A stretch of 8,890 nucleotides of DNA, from assembly GCA_937897495.1 (NCBI GenBank), contig CALCBL010000649.1:1-8890 (forward strand). The letters run 5' to 3'. The notes under the pieces were generated by a model. It saw only the letters and a program-made list of their open reading frames with translations. It ran no database searches and had not been told where the DNA came from. This document shows positions 6,525 through 8,890 of the stretch, piece by piece. The position numbers and the translations under genes are program-made. The first letter of the stretch is position 1. Each line of letters starts with the position of its first letter. This stretch comes from an uncultured Burkholderiales bacterium. Its GTDB lineage: Bacteria > Pseudomonadota > Gammaproteobacteria > Burkholderiales > Burkholderiaceae_C.

Positions 6525-7517
6525 TTACTTAACGGTGTACAGCTTGTCGAAATTGCCACCGTCGTTGAAGTGCACTTTTTGCGCTTCAGCGAAAGAGCCA
6601 AACACTTCATTCACAGTGAACAACTGCAAAGGCTTGAAGGTCTTGCTGTATTTTTTCAAGATGGCAGGGTTGCTAGGGCGCAAGGCGTGCTTGGCGGCAA
6701 TCTCTTGTGCTTCATCAGAGTAAAGGTAGTTCAAATAGGCCTTGGCCAAATCGGCAGTACCCTTTTTGTTGACAGTGCGCTCCACAACTGCCACGGGGTT
6801 TTCGGCCACGATGCTGATGGAAGGATGGATGGCATCTACTTTGCCGGCACCAAACTCGTTGTCTACAGAAATCACTTCTGATTCAAAAGTCACCAACACA
6901 TCGCCAATGTTGCGTTGCAAGAAGATGGTGGTGGCATCACGACCGCCCTTGGCCAATACAGGCACGTTTTTGTAGAGCTTGGCCACAAAGGCTGCAGCAT
7001 CGGCTTCAGTGCCGCCTTTTTTGCGCACATAGCCCCACGCGGCCAAATAGGCCATGCGGCCATTGCCACCTGTTTTGGGGTTGACCACAATGACTTGAAT
7101 GCCAGGCTTGATGAGGTCGTCCCAGTCTTTGATGTTTTTGGGATTGCCATTGCGGGTGAGGAACAGCATGGTGGAGCTGGTGGGCGATGCGCTGTGTGGA
7201 TAGCGTTTGGTCCAATCGGCTGCCACGATGCCTTTGCTGGCCAAGAACTCGATGTCGGTGGTGGTGTTCATGGTGACCACATCGGCATCGAGACCGTCGT
7301 TGACGGCGCGAGCTTGAGCGCTAGAGCCACCGTGGGCCTGGTCAATCTTCAAGTCTTTGCAAGTGGTCTTTTTGTAGTTGGCCACAAAGGCCGAGTTGTA
7401 TTCTTTGTAAAACTCGCGGGCCACGTCGTAGGAGGCGTTCAGCAATGTTTGGGCGGAGACGTTGAGGCCAGAAACGGCCAGCAAAGCGGCTGCGGCGATG
7501 GATTTGATGTTGTTCAT
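6525..7517 (-). CDS. sbp: Periplasmic sulfate/thiosulfate-binding protein
   Basis: The 330-residue protein begins MNNIKSIAAAALLAVSGLNVSAQT, a Sec signal peptide with likely cleavage after Ala22 (V-S-A before Gln). ATG 7517 is chosen over an in-frame start 48 bases upstream because only this start puts the signal peptide at the N-terminus; GAGA (7524-7527) lies six bases before it. The mature protein matches the Sbp/CysP family: NASYDVAREFY (28-38), QAHGGSSAQA (60-69), ADVVTMN (78-84), NPKTGGNGRMAYLAAWGY (146-163), GDVLVTFESEV (205-215) and EVFGSF (304-309). It captures sulfate in the periplasm and hands it to CysTW. Asp31 and Ser65 line up with sulfate ligands of enterobacterial Sbp, but several other pocket positions look like CysP, so thiosulfate may also be bound. 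The mature chain has one cysteine, Cys53. It is the first gene of sbp-cysT-cysW-cysA. A separate cysP paralogue is not in the window. Confidence 0.95.
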   Translation of the reverse strand: MNNIKSIAAAALLAVSGLNVSAQTLLNASYDVAREFYKEYNSAFVANYKKTTCKDLKIDQAHGGSSAQARAVNDGLDADVVTMNTTTDIEFLASKGIVAADWTKRYPHSASPTSSTMLFLTRNGNPKNIKDWDDLIKPGIQVIVVNPKTGGNGRMAYLAAWGYVRKKGGTEADAAAFVAKLYKNVPVLAKGGRDATTIFLQRNIGDVLVTFESEVISVDNEFGAGKVDAIHPSISIVAENPVAVVERTVNKKGTADLAKAYLNYLYSDEAQEIAAKHALRPSNPAILKKYSKTFKPLQLFTVNEVFGSFAEAQKVHFNDGGNFDKLYTVK

Positions 7518-7569
7518 GATGCGTCTCAATTGAGTAAGGACGCGATTGTGAAACCCATCCTTCAAAACT

Positions 7570-7584
7570 CAAACGAATCATTTG
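7570..7584. promoter_or_regulatory. Interrupted palindrome in the sbp leader, candidate operator
   Basis: CAAACGAATCATTTG is a 15-base near-palindrome, with six of seven pairs around a central A. It lies 53-67 bases upstream of the sbp ATG in the 145-base gap. Sulfate transport operons are usually activated by the LysR-type regulator CysB, which binds loosely symmetric sites, but this copy lies downstream of or at the candidate promoter start, so a repressor or chance is equally possible. Confidence 0.3.
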
Positions 7585-7591
7585 TTGTTTG

Positions 7592-7636
7592 TTTATACAA
7601 ATAATGCATATAGAACGAAATACCCTATTGAATCAA
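7592..7636 (-). promoter_or_regulatory. Candidate promoter region for sbp-cysT-cysW-cysA
   Basis: Read on the minus strand, TTGATT (7631-7636) is followed after 18 bases by TATATG (7607-7612), giving a plausible -35/-10 pair. A further TATAAA (7592-7597) just downstream could be an alternative -10. The stretch is clearly more AT-rich than its surroundings, and the gap from modC (7518-7662) is long enough to hold a regulated promoter. No convincing hairpin terminator for modC is visible in it, so some readthrough from the molybdate operon is possible. Confidence 0.4.
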
Positions 7637-7662
7637 CCCACCGAGTAGCTTTTGGATTTAGT

Positions 7663-8754
7663 TCAAGCCACCAGGGCCACCGACTTCACTTGCGCCCAAA
7701 CAGGCATGCCTACTTGCAAGGCCAATTCGTTGACGGCGCGCTTGGTCACCCTGGCAAGAACTTCTTCTGCGCCACACTTCAAAACCACCATCACCTGAGA
7801 TGGATGCTTGTCTGGCGTCATGCTTTGAATGCTTCCTCGCAGTTGGTTTTGAATGCTCGTGTTTGTTGGCTCTGATATAGCCAAACTCACATCACGCGCC
7901 AAGATGCGAATGCGCACCGCTTTGCCAACAGGCAGTCCAGCATCGCGCATCCAAATACAACCGCCGTCAAAATCGACGCGTGATAAATGCCACTGCGCAT
8001 CTACCGCACCTATGCAACCCGCAATCAGCGCGCCAGCATCTTCGCCCACAACCACCGGGTTCACGACCTGTGTCAGGACCGCGCTCACAGAACCTTGTGC
8101 TTTGACATGTCCTTGGTCCAACACCACCAAGTGATCGGCAAGGCGAGTCACCTCTTCAGCAGAGTGAGTGACATACAACATGGGTATCTTCAACTCATCA
8201 CGCAACCTAGCAAGCCAAGGGAAAATTTCTTGACGACGCGCAGCGTCCAATGAGGCCAAAGGCTCGTCCATTAATAGCAATTGCGGCTGCATGGCAATGG
8301 CCCGCGCAATGGCAACGCGCTGACGTTCACCACCCGATAGTTCAGCGGGCATTCGTTGCAACAAACTGCCAATGCCCAAGAGTTCAATAGAAGCCTGCAA
8401 AGCTTTGTTCGCTTCTGTCTGCTCACTGCTTGCAGACTTCCATGCGCGCTTCAAGCCAAAGTTCAAATTCTCTGTAACGCTCAGATGGGGTAACAAACTG
8501 GATTCTTGAAAGACATATCCTAAAGGTCGTTGCCAAGTTGGAATGCAGATTCTCTGCGCAGTGTCTAGCCAGATAGAAGTACCCACTTGAATACGTCCTT
8601 GCTGGATTTTTTCCAAACCAGCAACCGCGCGCAACAAACTCGTTTTGCCAGAACCTGAGGGACCAAATATGGCCGTAATCCCCTGCTCAGGCAGTTGTAG
8701 GCCTACGTCCAGTAGAAACTCTTTGCGGTTCAACTTAACTTGCAGGTGAAGCAT
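7663..8754 (-). CDS. modC: Molybdate ABC transporter, ATP-binding subunit with Mop domain
   Basis: The 363-residue ATPase drives molybdate uptake through the ModB channel, supplying molybdenum cofactor synthesis. It has Walker A GPSGSGKTS (31-39), the Q-loop at Gln83 in GYVFQESSLLPHL, signature LSGGERQ (139-145), Walker B LLLMDEP (159-165), D-loop SLD (168-170) and switch His197 in YVTHSAEEV. RIRILARDVSLA (281-292) leads into a C-terminal Mop/TOBE-type molybdate-binding segment (about 300-363, NQLRGSIQSM onward). This C-terminal part, together with the short loop after Walker A, separates ModC from CysA. AGGTGG lies about nine bases before the ATG, within the end of modB. The modB stop is two bases upstream, so the two genes form one operon. 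The neighbouring sulfate operon starts 145 bases downstream in the same direction. modA is presumably outside the window, upstream of modB. Confidence 0.95.
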   Translation of the reverse strand: MLHLQVKLNRKEFLLDVGLQLPEQGITAIFGPSGSGKTSLLRAVAGLEKIQQGRIQVGTSIWLDTAQRICIPTWQRPLGYVFQESSLLPHLSVTENLNFGLKRAWKSASSEQTEANKALQASIELLGIGSLLQRMPAELSGGERQRVAIARAIAMQPQLLLMDEPLASLDAARRQEIFPWLARLRDELKIPMLYVTHSAEEVTRLADHLVVLDQGHVKAQGSVSAVLTQVVNPVVVGEDAGALIAGCIGAVDAQWHLSRVDFDGGCIWMRDAGLPVGKAVRIRILARDVSLAISEPTNTSIQNQLRGSIQSMTPDKHPSQVMVVLKCGAEEVLARVTKRAVNELALQVGMPVWAQVKSVALVA

Positions 8755-8756
8755 TT

Positions 8757-8890
8757 TTAAACCACCTGCCTTTGCCGCCGGTTCATCAAGGCCAAGGCCA
8801 ACAAGACCACAAAAGAAAAGACCAACATGCCAGCAGCAAGCAGATGCGCTTGCGCATATTCCATGGCTTCCACATGTCCATAAATTTCAG
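8757..8890 (-). CDS. modB: Molybdate ABC transporter permease, C-terminal fragment
   Basis: Only the last 43 codons are present because the window ends inside the gene; it is not evidence of a truncated gene. The visible residues are EIYGHVEAMEYAQAHLLAAG, then a hydrophobic segment MLVFSFVVLLALALMN, then a basic tail RRQRQVV. The pattern of IY, HVEAMEY and AHLLA before the last membrane helix, ending in a basic tail, is characteristic of ModB C-termini. The stop (8759-8757) is two bases before the modC ATG. ModB forms the homodimeric molybdate channel of the inner membrane. Identity rests on this short piece plus the adjacent modC. Confidence 0.88.
   Translation of the reverse strand, partial: EIYGHVEAMEYAQAHLLAAGMLVFSFVVLLALALMNRRQRQVV

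Noticed and set aside
6915..7604. A 229-codon plus-strand open frame opposite sbp
   Set aside because: It is antisense to a well-supported sbp gene with signal peptide and family motifs, and its product resembles no family; it is a shadow of codon bias.
1..8890. tRNA, rRNA, CRISPR array, insertion sequence, prophage, toxin-antitoxin or defence genes
   Set aside because: Reading both strands I saw no array of repeats, transposase motif, cloverleaf-like tRNA or related gene; almost all bases belong to core metabolism and transport genes.

Overview
The window looks like a chromosomal segment of a betaproteobacterium, most likely Burkholderiales near Comamonadaceae. This is inferred from the protein sequences, the yciO / M50 peptidase / trpS order, the long TrpS with a C-terminal extension, and the Sbp-CysT-CysW-CysA layout. 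Base composition is only moderately GC-rich by eye, so a small-genome freshwater lineage such as Limnohabitans would fit, but genus cannot be settled from this window. Coding density is high. There is no RNA gene, insertion sequence, CRISPR array or phage gene that I can see. The longest gaps without a gene are about 150 bases.

Left third, plus strand: a YciO-type Sua5/YrdC-domain protein (1-624), a multipass site-2-protease-like M50 metallopeptidase (686-1342) and tryptophanyl-tRNA synthetase (1354-2697). The last two are 11 bases apart and probably co-transcribed. A likely terminator follows trpS. Next comes a stand-alone NarL/LuxR-type response regulator (2847-3449) with no histidine kinase in view.

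Right two thirds, minus strand, read from high to low coordinates: the 3' end of modB, then modC (molybdate importer), a 145-base promoter-bearing gap, then sbp, cysT, cysW and cysA (sulfate/thiosulfate importer). CysT/CysW and CysW/CysA are joined by ATGA stop-start overlaps. A very short lipoprotein gene (3446-3610, 54 codons) follows cysA and ends tail-to-tail with the response regulator, the two stop ends overlapping by 4 bases.

Functionally the minus strand carries two tetrahedral-oxyanion ABC importers side by side: molybdate for molybdenum cofactor, and sulfate/thiosulfate for cysteine synthesis. I see no convincing undescribed multi-gene system. The points most worth a second look are the YegP/DUF1508-like segment in the TrpS tail, the small overlapping lipoprotein gene, CysP-like substitutions in the anion-binding positions of the Sbp protein, and palindromes in the sbp leader and in front of the M50 gene.
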